Below are positions 13,130 through 23,000 of a stretch of DNA of 23,327 bases, one piece after another. This DNA is from Microcaldota archaeon (GTDB lineage: Archaea; Micrarchaeota; Micrarchaeia; Norongarragalinales; CAINOH01), in the NCBI GenBank assembly GCA_027371655.1, contig DAHXMR010000184.1, positions 1 through 23,327 of the forward strand. The letters run 5' to 3'. A model generated the notes under the pieces. The model was not told where the DNA came from and searched no databases. It saw only the letters and a program-made list of their open reading frames with translations. Position numbers and translations under genes: made by a program. How positions within the stretch are numbered: the first letter of the stretch is position 1; each line of letters starts with the position of its first letter.

Positions 13130-14653
13130 TCAAAGCAGCACGTTGATGGCCTTTATTGCGGCCTCCGCGCTTGTCAGCACGATGTCCGTGCCAACCGCGC
13201 CGGAGTAGATTTCCTTTTCCCCGCGCCGCATTTTGACTTTCACGTTGATGAGCGCGTCCCAGCCGCCGGTGACGGCTTCCACGCGGTATTCCTCAAGCAC
13301 CACGTCCCCCTTGCCGATTGCCGAGTAAATCGCGTTAAGCGCCGCGTCCACGGGCCCGTCGCCGGTTCCCGTCGCGCTCTTTTCTTCCTCCTGTCCGCTT
13401 TCGCGGACTTTAAGGCGCACGCTTGCGAACGGCCGCACGAGGTTTCCGGTGGTTGTTGAAATTTCTTCTATCGTCACTTTTTTCGCGTTGCCGTTGCCCA
13501 TGGTCTGCTGCACTATTGCGAGCAAATCCGCGTCGGTGACAAGCTTTCCCCGGTCGCCAAGGGCTTTGACCTGGCCGAATATTTCCTCGAGCTTGTCCGC
13601 GTCCATTTCTATGCCGAACTCGCGCAGTTTCAAGTCGATTGATTTTCTTCCCGAAAGCTTTCCGAGGATTATTTTCCTTTTCCTTCCCACGATTTCCGGG
13701 GGCACGCCCTCGTACGTCTGCGCGTTCTTGATTATTCCGTCCACGTGTATTCCCGACTCGTGCGAGAACGCGTTCTCGCCCACAAGCGGCTTGTTCGGCG
13801 CAAGCGGAAAGTTGGACAAATTTTTTGCAAGCCCCGACAATTCGTAGAGCTTTTCGAGGTTCAGCGTTTTCTTCGAGTAAAAATATTCCAGGCCAACGGC
13901 TACTTCCTCAAGCGCGGCGTTCCCCGTGCGCTCGCCGATGCCGTTTATCGTGCCGTGGAACTCTCCCGCGCCCGCGCGAAGCGCCGCAAGCGTGTTGGCG
14001 GTGGCAAGCCCCAAATCGTTGTGGCAATGCACCGCAAGCGTTTTGTTTCCCAACGCGGTTTTCACGCCGCGGAACAGGGAATAGCTTTTTTCGGGCGAGA
14101 GTATGCCCACGGTGTCGCATATGCAAAAACGGTCCGCGCCGGCGCGCGCGCCTTCTAGGAATATTTTTTTCAGGAATTCGGGGTCCGCGCGGCTTCCGTC
14201 CTCCGCGGACAATTCCACTACGAGCCCGAGGGATTTGGCGTATTTCACGCAGTCGATTATCCGGGGAATCGCCTCAACGGGTGTTTTGCGGAGTTTTTCG
14301 CGTATGTGCAGCTCGGAGGCCGGGAACACCAAATGCACTCCGTTGACGTTGCATTCCGCGGCGGCATCAATGTCGGCGTTGAGCGCGCGTGCGAACGATA
14401 GTATTTGCGCGTTCAATCCCGCGCTTGCAATCGCCTTGAGGGATTGTTTTTCGCCCTCGCTGACAGCCGCGTTTCCCGCCTCGATTACATTGACGCCGTT
14501 TTCGTCGAGTTTTTTGGCAAGCCACAATTTTTTTTCCGCGGACAAATGGATGCCGGGGGCCTGGTCGCCGTCGCGCAGCGTGGTGTCAAGCACGATGATT
14601 TTTTCCTCGAAGAAATTTTGGGAGCAATTTTCGTCTTGGTTTTCTTCAGGCAT
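13130..14653 (-). CDS. leuA: 2-isopropylmalate synthase family (LeuA/CimA/AksA)
   Basis: This 507-aa enzyme belongs to the LeuA group, which condenses acetyl-CoA with a 2-oxo acid (for LeuA, 2-oxoisovalerate; the first step of leucine synthesis). Residues seen: the metal- and substrate-binding [13 protein letters not shown] (22-34), HCHNDLG (209-215), the flexible [16 protein letters not shown] (237-252) and [14 protein letters not shown] (297-310). The C-terminal part (about 385-507) is the regulatory LeuA dimerisation domain, with [14 protein letters not shown]. Length is normal for LeuA, although citramalate synthase (CimA) or homocitrate synthase (AksA) relatives cannot be excluded from motifs alone. 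A strong GGAGGT ribosome site precedes the ATG. No other leucine genes lie in the window. Confidence 0.92.
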   Translation of the reverse strand: MPEENQDENCSQNFFEEKIIVLDTTLRDGDQAPGIHLSAEKKLWLAKKLDENGVNVIEAGNAAVSEGEKQSLKAIASAGLNAQILSFARALNADIDAAAECNVNGVHLVFPASELHIREKLRKTPVEAIPRIIDCVKYAKSLGLVVELSAEDGSRADPEFLKKIFLEGARAGADRFCICDTVGILSPEKSYSLFRGVKTALGNKTLAVHCHNDLGLATANTLAALRAGAGEFHGTINGIGERTGNAALEEVAVGLEYFYSKKTLNLEKLYELSGLAKNLSNFPLAPNKPLVGENAFSHESGIHVDGIIKNAQTYEGVPPEIVGRKRKIILGKLSGRKSIDLKLREFGIEMDADKLEEIFGQVKALGDRGKLVTDADLLAIVQQTMGNGNAKKVTIEEISTTTGNLVRPFASVRLKVRESGQEEEKSATGTGDGPVDAALNAIYSAIGKGDVVLEEYRVEAVTGGWDALINVKVKMRRGEKEIYSGAVGTDIVLTSAEAAIKAINVLL

Positions 14654-14885
14654 GTCAAATTACCTCCGGTGAACGCGATTGTTCTTGTTTTGCAAGGCGC
14701 GTACGCTGCACGCAAAATGGATTTTGTTTATTGCCGGCTTCGGGGAAATCAAACTTGGCAGTGGGGAAGGTATCTCGCGCCAATAAAGCAACCCCTTTCC
14801 ATCCCGTCGCACCGTTCAGGATTATGTTCGTGCGCTCTTTTGTTTTTAAGATTTGCCATTTTCCCCACTGGCATCCGCCGTTCAT
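14654..14885 (-). other. leuA upstream region with inverted repeat and a short open frame
   Basis: These 230 nt lie between leuA and the 82-aa gene. A perfect 10-bp inverted repeat is present: CAGTGGGGAA (14759-14768) and TTCCCCACTG (14861-14870). A TATA-like CTTAAAAACA on the minus strand (about 14842-14851) lies between the arms and would start a leader of about 165 nt. Near leuA, TTTTGC and GCAAAA can close a hairpin (about 14690-14720). A 76-codon frame (14885-14655) overlaps the previous stop as ATGA and ends 1 nt before the leuA ATG. Its third codon positions are far less GC-rich than in neighbouring genes, so I doubt it is a normal gene. It may be a leader peptide, a decayed gene or chance. 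Confidence 0.4.
14662..14667 (-). promoter_or_regulatory. Strong Shine-Dalgarno site of leuA
   Basis: GGAGGT on the minus strand sits 8 nt before the ATG at 14653. It is the clearest ribosome binding site in a window where most genes look leaderless, so leuA is translated from a leader or operon mRNA. Confidence 0.75.
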
Positions 14886-15130
14886 GTGCCGGGGAGTTTT
14901 TTGAGCACGGGCAGGCCGGTTTTCGGGCTTTCTACGACTTGGAATCCGTCGGGCAGGGAAATCGCGTCCTTGGAGTCGTGGGAAAAGTAGTAGATTTTGG
15001 ATTCCTTGTCGCCGTCCTCGGTCTCGACGGTTGCCACGACTTTCGCGTGCAGGTAGTATTTGGCGCCCTTCTTGTTGGAGTAAGAATACGTGCCGAGGAA
15101 CATTTGTTTTATGGAATCAAGCGCGCCCAT
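14882..15130 (-). CDS. Small conserved-type protein of unknown function (82 aa)
   Basis: This short protein looks like a small beta-rich domain: KKGAKYYLHAKVVATVE, SKIYYFSHDSKDAISLPDGF and QVVESPKTGLPVLKK. I recall a widespread short archaeal and bacterial hypothetical protein with a similar YLH...IYYFS...LP.GY.VVE...TGLPVLKK pattern; this is memory, not a search. No catalytic residues are evident. Its stop overlaps the ATG of the 76-codon frame upstream of leuA (ATGA), so the transcript could run on into leuA. No obvious Shine-Dalgarno site or clear TATA box precedes it. Confidence 0.72.
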   Translation of the reverse strand: MGALDSIKQMFLGTYSYSNKKGAKYYLHAKVVATVETEDGDKESKIYYFSHDSKDAISLPDGFQVVESPKTGLPVLKKLPGT

Positions 15131-15207
15131 TTTGGTTTTCCCAACTTTTTTGCGTGCGGGGCGTTGTTATCCCTTTGCGTTGTTTTTCCGCGCCGGTTTT
15201 TTTTCTT

Positions 15208-16737
15208 TTACAGCCCTTGGGGCCGCCTGGTCTTGAAGTAGTAGTACGCGATGCCGGCTATTGCGGCGATGGCTATTATGGGGATTAGGATGGTTTCGGG
15301 GCGGATTGCGGAGAGCGCGCCGGTTTTCGCGGTGAGGGCGTATGCCTGCGTTTTCAGGTCCACCGCCTTGAACGTGAGGTTCTGGAACGTGCCTGGGTCT
15401 AACCGTTCCCCTCCGCCGAATTCCACCCAGAACAGCGCGTCGTCAAGCTCGGCTTTCAGGGACTGGTATTTTGTTTTCGCGTCCAAAAGCGCGCCGGGGT
15501 CCGCGCCGCCGGAAGTTTCCGCGGCGTCGATGGCGAGCTTGACTTCCCTGACTTCGGCGGCGCTTTGGGCTATTTTTTGCAGCGTCGAGTTGTCGGAGAG
15601 GGTTTGCGCCTCGGAAAGGGCCTTGTCGTAGTTTTTTTGGAACAGGCCCTGTTTCACGCGCGCGTCGGAGAGGTTTTCCGCGCTGGACAGGTCGCCGAGG
15701 TACCGTTCAAGCTGCAACAGCTTTCTTTTCAGGCTGCTGGGGGTGACGTTCGCGGGCGCGAGGGATATTTCTATTTGTTTTTCCCTGGCGGAAAGCGCGT
15801 CGTACTGTTTCTGGAATTCGAGCATGGCCTTGCGCGCCTCGTAAGTGGGCTTGCGTTCGGACGTTGATTGCGCCATTTTTTGCGCAAGTTCGCCCGTGCC
15901 AAGCACCGCGCCCTGGCTTTCGAGGATTTGCGCGAGTGCGTCGAAGCTTTGCGCGGAAAGGTTGCAGTCGCGCCTGTTCAGCATTTCGGGGTGGCGGGAT
16001 TTCAGGAACGCGAAGTCCATGGAGTATTCGGTGGCGACGCCTTTCATCGCCGCGATTTGCGAGTAAAGCGTGTTGAGCTTGTCGGCAAGGACCGAGGGGT
16101 TTTCCTGCGCGTTTTCCAATGCGGCGGCCTCTGATGCGGACTTGAATCCGGCTTCGAGTATTTCCGCGCTTCCGTTGGCGAGCTTTATCGTGGTGCCGTT
16201 GTTGAGCGTGGTCCGGTTTCCCCTAATGCGGTTCACCGCGTTTGTCGTGTACGGCGTGCGGTTGGCCGAGCCCATGTCGTCAAGGTAAAGTATCTGGTAC
16301 AAAAGCGTTCCCGTGTTGAGGAAGCCGTTCATGGGTTTTGCGCAGTACTGGTACGTGGCGTTGAGCGTGGAGATTTCGCTTTTTATCTGCTCGAGCGTGT
16401 CGTTGTCGAATTGCGCGGCCTCGGCGTTGCGGTATTCCGACAAAAGCGATTCGATTGCGCCCGCGCCTTCCACCGCCTCGTACTGCGTCCCGTTTTGCGT
16501 GCGCTTTTCGTGCAAAAGCAATTGCTCTCCGTCCGAGGTTTTCACGATGAAGTAATTCTCCCCGCCGGCCTGGAACGGGACGAGGCTTAGGCTTATCGCC
16601 TCGGTGTCGTTGAGGAACAGTTTTGCGGTCTGCGTTGCGAGGCTTGGCGCGTCCGTGCTTGCGGCGAAGGCTGCGCTGGAAAAAACGATTAGCGCCGCAA
16701 GGAAAAGCGCGGCAGTGCCGCGGAAAAGCCGTTCCAT
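15208..16737 (-). CDS. Secreted coiled-coil protein with C-terminal membrane anchor
   Basis: This 509-aa protein has an N-terminal signal peptide (about residues 1-25, FLAALIVFSSAAFAAS) and a single C-terminal membrane helix (about 482-501, ETILIPIIAIAAIAGIAYYYF) followed by a short basic tail. The bulk therefore lies outside the cell. Between them are long helical, Ala/Leu/Glu-rich stretches (about 190-440), likely coiled coil, and many Asn-X-Ser/Thr sequons in the first half (NGTQ, NATY, NRTPY, NGTTIK). Two cysteines (in YQYCAKP and RRDCNLS) may form a disulfide. I do not recognise a family. It resembles archaeal surface stalk or envelope proteins in layout only. A TATA box lies about 25 nt upstream. 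It is divergent from the giant surface protein gene. Confidence 0.8.
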   Translation of the reverse strand: MERLFRGTAALFLAALIVFSSAAFAASTDAPSLATQTAKLFLNDTEAISLSLVPFQAGGENYFIVKTSDGEQLLLHEKRTQNGTQYEAVEGAGAIESLLSEYRNAEAAQFDNDTLEQIKSEISTLNATYQYCAKPMNGFLNTGTLLYQILYLDDMGSANRTPYTTNAVNRIRGNRTTLNNGTTIKLANGSAEILEAGFKSASEAAALENAQENPSVLADKLNTLYSQIAAMKGVATEYSMDFAFLKSRHPEMLNRRDCNLSAQSFDALAQILESQGAVLGTGELAQKMAQSTSERKPTYEARKAMLEFQKQYDALSAREKQIEISLAPANVTPSSLKRKLLQLERYLGDLSSAENLSDARVKQGLFQKNYDKALSEAQTLSDNSTLQKIAQSAAEVREVKLAIDAAETSGGADPGALLDAKTKYQSLKAELDDALFWVEFGGGERLDPGTFQNLTFKAVDLKTQAYALTAKTGALSAIRPETILIPIIAIAAIAGIAYYYFKTRRPQGL

Positions 16738-16756
16738 CGCAGTGCTTTAATGCGCC

Positions 16757-16766
16757 AAAATTAAAG
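16757..16766 (-). promoter_or_regulatory. TATA box of the coiled-coil surface gene
   Basis: CTTTAATTTT on the minus strand is centred about 25 nt before the ATG at 16737, giving a leaderless start. Confidence 0.55.
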
Positions 16767-16991
16767 AAACCGACGGACACTCCCCGCGGAATAAAACCGC
16801 GGGAAAATCAAAAACGGTTTCAAAAAAATTGGCGGTGTTTTTGGGCGTTTTTGTTTGTTTGCGGCGTTTTCCCGCCTTGTTTTGCGAAAAGGAGCGCTTT
16901 GAACCGCCTCGATTCTGGTTCCGCCCTCTGGAAAGCCACCTTATTAAGCATCTTTTGCGTATTTGGTACTTGGTTGGGGGGAGCGTTTTTC

Positions 16992-17019
16992 GGGCGTTGT
17001 TCCACGCCCTGCTTTTTTT
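16992..17019 (+). terminator. Terminator-like hairpin in the leader of the giant gene
   Basis: GGGCGT (16992-16997) pairs with ACGCCC (17004-17009) around TGTTCC, and seven Ts follow at 17013-17019. It lies downstream of a plus-strand TATA-like box and upstream of the giant gene start, so it could attenuate that gene or end a short RNA. Confidence 0.4.
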
Positions 17020-17057
17020 GCGTTTCCGCCGCCTTTTTGTGAGAGTGGGGTATTCGG

Positions 17058-20000
17058 TTGAGGGGGAGCACAGTCCACGCGAGGAGCCGTGCGTTCTTTT
17101 CGCTACTTGTGGCAATTTCCCTTTTGTTCTCCCTCGCGTTTTTCGAGACCCTTTCCAGCCACCAAAACCAGCAGCGGGTTTTCGTCAAGTTTTCGACAGC
17201 CGAAGGGGAAACCGCATCGCCCGTTCCCACCGAGGTGGTTCCCCTTGGCTCGCCCACGCCCAACCAGGCTATTTTCATTCCAAGCGCAACGCCGTTTCCA
17301 ACGGACTCGCCCACCGTTGCCCCGACCGCGTTTGCAGGGCCGTCGCCTACCCCGTTTGCGGAAGCCACCGCAACTGTTTTTCCGACGTTCGCGTTTGAAT
17401 CGCCGACTCCGTTCGGTTCGATTTCCCCCACTCCTTTTGAATCGATTTCCCCGACCCCCTTTTCCGAAACCCCAAGCCCGGCGGAATCGCCAACGCCATC
17501 CGAATCCGCAACCCCCGCCGTGGTTCCTTCTCCCGAAAATTCCCCCACTCCTTCTGTTGAGAATTCCCCGGCTCCGAATCCTTCGCCCGATAATGCTTCG
17601 GGGACGATAACCCCCGCACCTACTCCCGAAATGCGGGCGAACGGCACGATAACTCCCGCTCCCACGCCAGCAGATGGCAGCCAAGGGAGCGGGGCGGGAA
17701 CGATTACTCCGGCTCCCACTCCTGAAGTGCAGGCGAATGGCACGATAACGCCGGCGCCTACTCCGGGGCAGGAGAATGAAACCGGAACGATTACTCCGGC
17801 CCCCACTCCGGAAAATTTCAATGAAACTTTGAACGCTTCGATTTCGCCAACTCCGATAGTTAACGCGTCGTCGAACGTTTCAATTTCGCCCACGCCTTTT
17901 GCTCAACAATCGCCGACTCCGAACCCCACGCCGGATTCGACTCCGATTCCCCAAAATTCTCCCACGCCGAATCCGACGCCGAACAACACGCCGGTTCCCG
18001 GCAATTCTCCGACTCCCAATCCCACTCCGGAAAATTCCAATGAGACGTTGAACGCTTCGATTTCGCCAACCCCAATCGTTAACACGTCATCGAACGTTTC
18101 AATCTCGCCCGCTCCGTTTGCGAACGCGTCAATTTTCCCAACGCCAATTGCCAACGAGCCTTTGAATTCCGCGAATTTAACCGAATCGAACGCAACGCTC
18201 AACCAAACCCCCGATTTGCCGAACGCGCCGAATGAAACAATTCCCCCGCTCAACGTTTCCAACGAAACCGCCCTCAACGCAACGTTGAACGAATCGTTGA
18301 ACGCGACGGACTTGAATGCGGCGCTCAACGAAACCGGTTTGAATGCCACGCTCAACGCGACGGATTTGAACGCGACCCTGAACGAAACCGGTTTGAATGC
18401 CACTTTGAACGCAACGCTTAACGTTACCCCGGCTCCGTCGCCAACGCCGAGCCCGTCGCCTTCCCCGTCGCCGTTTCCGGTGAACGTGTCGGCGTTCCTC
18501 AACGGGCGCCGGCCGCATTTTTCGTTGGGGGAAAAAATAGTTTTTGACACCAACGCGCTTTTCGCCGAGGCCGACGCGCTTGATGCCGCGCCGGTGGCAG
18601 ATGCGCAAAACGTTTCGCTTGTTTCGGATTCGGCGAATGCGCCGGATTCCAATTCATCCGATGCGAACGCTTCGGGCCCTAACGCCTCGGGCGCCAATTC
18701 CTCAAACCTTTCGGATTCTTCCGGCGCGCCCCTTGCAAATTCAAGCGTTGGGGATGGCGCAACTGCTTTTGAGGATGGAAGGAAAAAAGGCGGGAAGGGC
18801 GGGCACGTCCGTGGAACCGATGGCGAGGGCAAGGATGGGGGCGCGAATAAGGGCGGTTCCAAGCGCGGGGAGCCGGTTAGAAAAAAGGTTCGCTCGGATT
18901 TCGAGGGAAGGCCGGGGATTGCAGGCGACCGGCATTTTGCAAGCGGGTCGAATGCCGCGCGGTCGCCGGGCTCGGAGGCGTTTTTGCAGTCGCCCGACGG
19001 CAACGTTTCAAGCGAGCTTGTGCAGTCCGAAAATTCAAAGGAGTTCGTGGAGCTTGATTCCGGCAGGGACAACAAGCCCGGCGTGTACCAGCTTGAAGTG
19101 GTGCGCCACAACGCCAACGGTTCCGACAGCGTTGTTGCCGCGGAGTTCGCCCTCGGCCTTGTGAACGTGAACACGAACAAGAGCATTTACTCGCCCGGGG
19201 ACGCCGCGGGCGTTACGGTCGGAGTGCTTGACTCTTCGGGCAGCAGGGTGGTTGGGGCGAATGTTAGCGTGCTTGTTGTCGCGCCAAGCGGCGCGCAGTA
19301 TTCTTTTTCGACAACGGACAATTCCGTGTCCGACAACGGGGACGGGACTTATTCGGCGAAGTTCGCGGTTTCCGAGCTGGGAAATTATTCGATTTACGCA
19401 ACCGCGTCTTCGCAGTATTACGACGTCAACGATTCCGCTTCAACGGCCGTGGAATCGAGGGCGAGCGTTGATTTCGAGATTTTGCGCAACGCGCCCACGG
19501 TGATTGCGTTGAAAACGTATCCCGTGAGTTTCAACGTTACGCCTCGCTTTGATGTTGCAAACTTTTCGTTCACGGAGTTCGCCCCCTCCGCGTTCGACGT
19601 CAATGCGCCGGGCGCGTCGGTTGTCGACAACGGTTCGGCGAAGGCGATTACGTGGTTTGTCGGAAGCGCCCTCGCCAACAAGAGCGTTTCCTTCAGTTAC
19701 CTGTTCACCCCGCCGCAGGTTTCCCCCGAGCTTTATTTGCTTGGCCCCGCTCGCGCAACTTACGGCAACGGGAACACGTTCGACGAGGGCAGGCCGTGGA
19801 CGATTGCCGCGGACACCAAGGCGTTCTTGGTGGATTGGACGATTTATTACAACACCTCGTTCGGCTCTTCAAATCCGCTTGCGTGGGACCCCCTGGCGCT
19901 GTGCGCGGGGCAGCCCTACAATTTTTCGATTTTGATGATGGGGCTGGATCAAAATAGCTACTCGCAGAACGTTACGCTTCAAGTCAAGCGGGATACGGAC

Positions 20001-23000
20001 CCGGCCACGGCTTACGCCGCGTTGCCTTATTTGAACTGGTCTTTCTGGAATTCGGATTCGAACCCGCACACGGTCACCAACATTCCGGCGCGTTCCTACA
20101 ACTCCACTTTTTTCTACGTCAACGCCACCAACGTTACGGGCAATTACGTTATGCGGGCGCTTTTGCCTTCCGTGCAGTATTCGGAGAACATCTTTCCCGT
20201 TTCGGTGGTGAACTGTTCCAACGTCTCGCTTGGCAGCCGGCCGTTGCGCGTTTTTGACGTCAGTGGGGACGAGGGGTATATGACCGCGTCGGCGGTGGGC
20301 ACGATTGTGATCCCGCTCACCAACTACGGCGATGCAAGCGCCACTGCCGGGAACGTTTCCGCGCTTAATGCCACGCTGCAAATTTTTCTGGGCAGCACGC
20401 CGCTGAACTGGTTCGTGCGGGAGGGCTCAAACCGCACGATTTACAATTTTACCGGATCCGACTATTCCACCAATCCCGCCAATTTTTCGTTCAAGACCAT
20501 CCGTTGGAGCGTGGAAGTCCCGAACGACGCGGACACTTCGCAGGCTTATACCGCGAACGTCACCGTTTTTGACGGAACGTCCCCCAAGACTTTTTCCAGG
20601 GGCTTCACGCTCAACGGCGACGTTGTCACCATTTTCAATTCGCAGCCGGACACCAAGTTCCTTACCGCGGCAACGTGGATGAAAAAGGCCACCACGCTTT
20701 GCAATTACGGCGACGAGCCGGTGAACGCGACGTTCGTCGAGGATCAGCCGGATTTCCTGTTCAACTCGGTGCAGTCCTATCCCCCTGCAACCGTAAGCAT
20801 GTCCGGCGCAACCAGCACCGACGCGCTTTGGAGCGCGGTGCCGATAAACACGTCGGATTGCTGGAGCGTGCACAACGAGTACGTGAACCCCTCGGCCTTG
20901 GTGACAGGCGGCAGTTACCAATTCGTGCAAGCGCTGAACTGGACCGACAGCGCGGGCGCTTATCATACGCCGTCAGTTACGCGCGTCACGGGTTCGGATG
21001 CGAACGATCCCAGCCCGTACACGTTTATCACGCTCACGCCTCCGGCAAGCTCCAACGATTTGGCCAACTTGATGGGAATGGTGCGCGTGGCAAGGAACAC
21101 CTCGCAGAATTACATACTCATCTTAGGCGACCGCAACTCGAGCAAATCGAGGGGCGGTTACGGCTTGGAGTACGTCAACTACAAGCTCCAGCTTCCGCCG
21201 GGCTTTTCCATTCCGACCGGCATTGCGTCCAATGGCTCGGGAATGGGCGCGGTGCGCAACGGCTTTCCGCTGGGCTCGGTTGACGAGGGCTGGCTGGTAA
21301 AGTTCAACTCCACCCTTACTAACATCCGGAGCGGTTTTGTGAACCTCAATTTCACTTCGACTTCGCCGGATGTCCCGAACTTCACGCCGGGCGGCAAGAA
21401 ACTGCTTTTTTTCGCAGAGGGCCCGGTCAGTGGAAGGACGTATCCTACCGAGGGCCGGCAGGTGAACCAGCAGCTGGTGATCCAGGTCGGCGGGCCGTGG
21501 CTGAAAATGCAGCGTTATTACAACACTTCGGCCACGGGCAGCTGGGCTTCCGGTTTTCCTTCGTCGCTTTCGTGCGGCAACGTCAACGTTTCGATGAAAG
21601 TGTTCAATAAAGGCTATGAAAACCTGACGGGCGTTTTCCTTAACGAGACGGTTCCCTCGACAATAAGCCCGGCCGGCCTGAGCCCCGCGTCCACCAGCAG
21701 TTCGGCAATACAGCTTGGGTGGGGCAGCGGGGCGGCCGCGGATTACTCATTCGACCAAAGCGGGCTGAACGACTCCAAGTTTTTCAATTACTCCTTTTCC
21801 GTCCCCTTGGGCACGGGGCTCAACCAGCTTTTTGCGATGAACGCGTCGAATGCCACGGCCGCCATGAATTTCAGCCCGAGGAACTACTCGGTTAACTTTT
21901 CCTGCTACGACATGCCGCAGTTCCGGAATGCCGGCGTCACCGCACAAACCGGGGGCTTCGGCTTCAAGAAGAACGCGTCGGCGCAGGTGTACTTGCAGTA
22001 CGGCACCGCGAACGTCAGCCTTTCCCGCGCAAGCTCGCTTGCGGGCCCGTGGACGGTGATAAACTATTCGAACTACACCACGCCGGGAAGTTGGGCGTGG
22101 GTGAATTTCACGCAGACCTTCACCTGTTCGGACGTTAACGCGCTCGGCCAGGTTTGGTATTACAATTATTCCGCGGTTTCCAACGTGAGCGACTACAATT
22201 CTACCACGCCGGATGTTTCCGCTTATTTCACGGTGGACAAGGACGCGGTTTCGTTTGTGCACAAGCTGGGCAACCTCACCACGGCAAACCGCTCGGGCAC
22301 GCAGGCGGATTTGCTGCAAGTGCGCGTGCTTGATTCCAACGGAACCTACTTGCCGGGCGTGGGCGTGAACTTCAACGTCACCACCGACGGCTTAACCTAC
22401 GGCAGCGCGGCTTCCAACAACACGGACGCGGACGGCAACGCGTCGTTCTACTTCGACCCCAACTGCACTCCGTCGGAATACAAGGTTATGACGCAGCGCT
22501 GGAAGGCGTCCACCCTCAACTCGTCCTGTTACACTTACCTTGAGTCCGAGGCGTACTATTTGTTCGTGAACGGCACGCTTTCCGCGAACATCACGGACCC
22601 ACCGACTACCAACACGAACTACACGGAGGGCAACCAGATCACGTTGCAGGGCTCGGTCAAGGACGACTGCGGCAACCCGATTTCCTCGTCAACCACGACG
22701 CTTTTTGCGAACGGCACTTACGGGAATTACACGTGCCCGACCACGGATAATTTGGGCAGCGGGTTTTACCGCTGTTACTGGGATTCAACCGGCAAGAAGG
22801 GCGGCTGGTACAACGTCAGCATGTATTCGAATGCCAGCGGGTATTATTCCGATTACGAAGTCAAGAACAACACGGGCAGCACGAACTTGTTCTACTTGTT
22901 CGGCAAGCCCGCGCTTTACGGCCCCGGCGCGAACCCGTCGAGCACGGGTTGGGGGGTTCCCGTGAATTTCACGGTTAACCTTTCTTCGCCGAACACGCTG

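Larger units (their letters stand above)
16738..17057. other. Divergent intergenic region between two surface-protein genes
   Basis: This 320-nt region carries the minus-strand TATA box near its left end and a plus-strand TATA-like CCTTATTAAG at about 16940-16949. The latter would start a transcript near 16970-16975, about 85 nt before the next coding start. The leader then contains a hairpin with a T-run (16992-17019). I see no gene here that I can support. Confidence 0.45.

Noticed and set aside
16820..17893. Long minus-strand frame encoding repeated VGAGVIVP units
   Set aside because: It is the antisense shadow of the Pro/Thr repeat region of the giant gene. The plus frame runs 2076 codons with a signal peptide and sequons, and the antisense frame runs through the promoter region of the divergent gene.
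17601..18428. Repeat arrays considered as CRISPR or a DNA satellite
   Set aside because: Repeats are in frame, vary at synonymous positions, have no uniform spacers and encode a low-complexity protein stalk. No cas genes are present.
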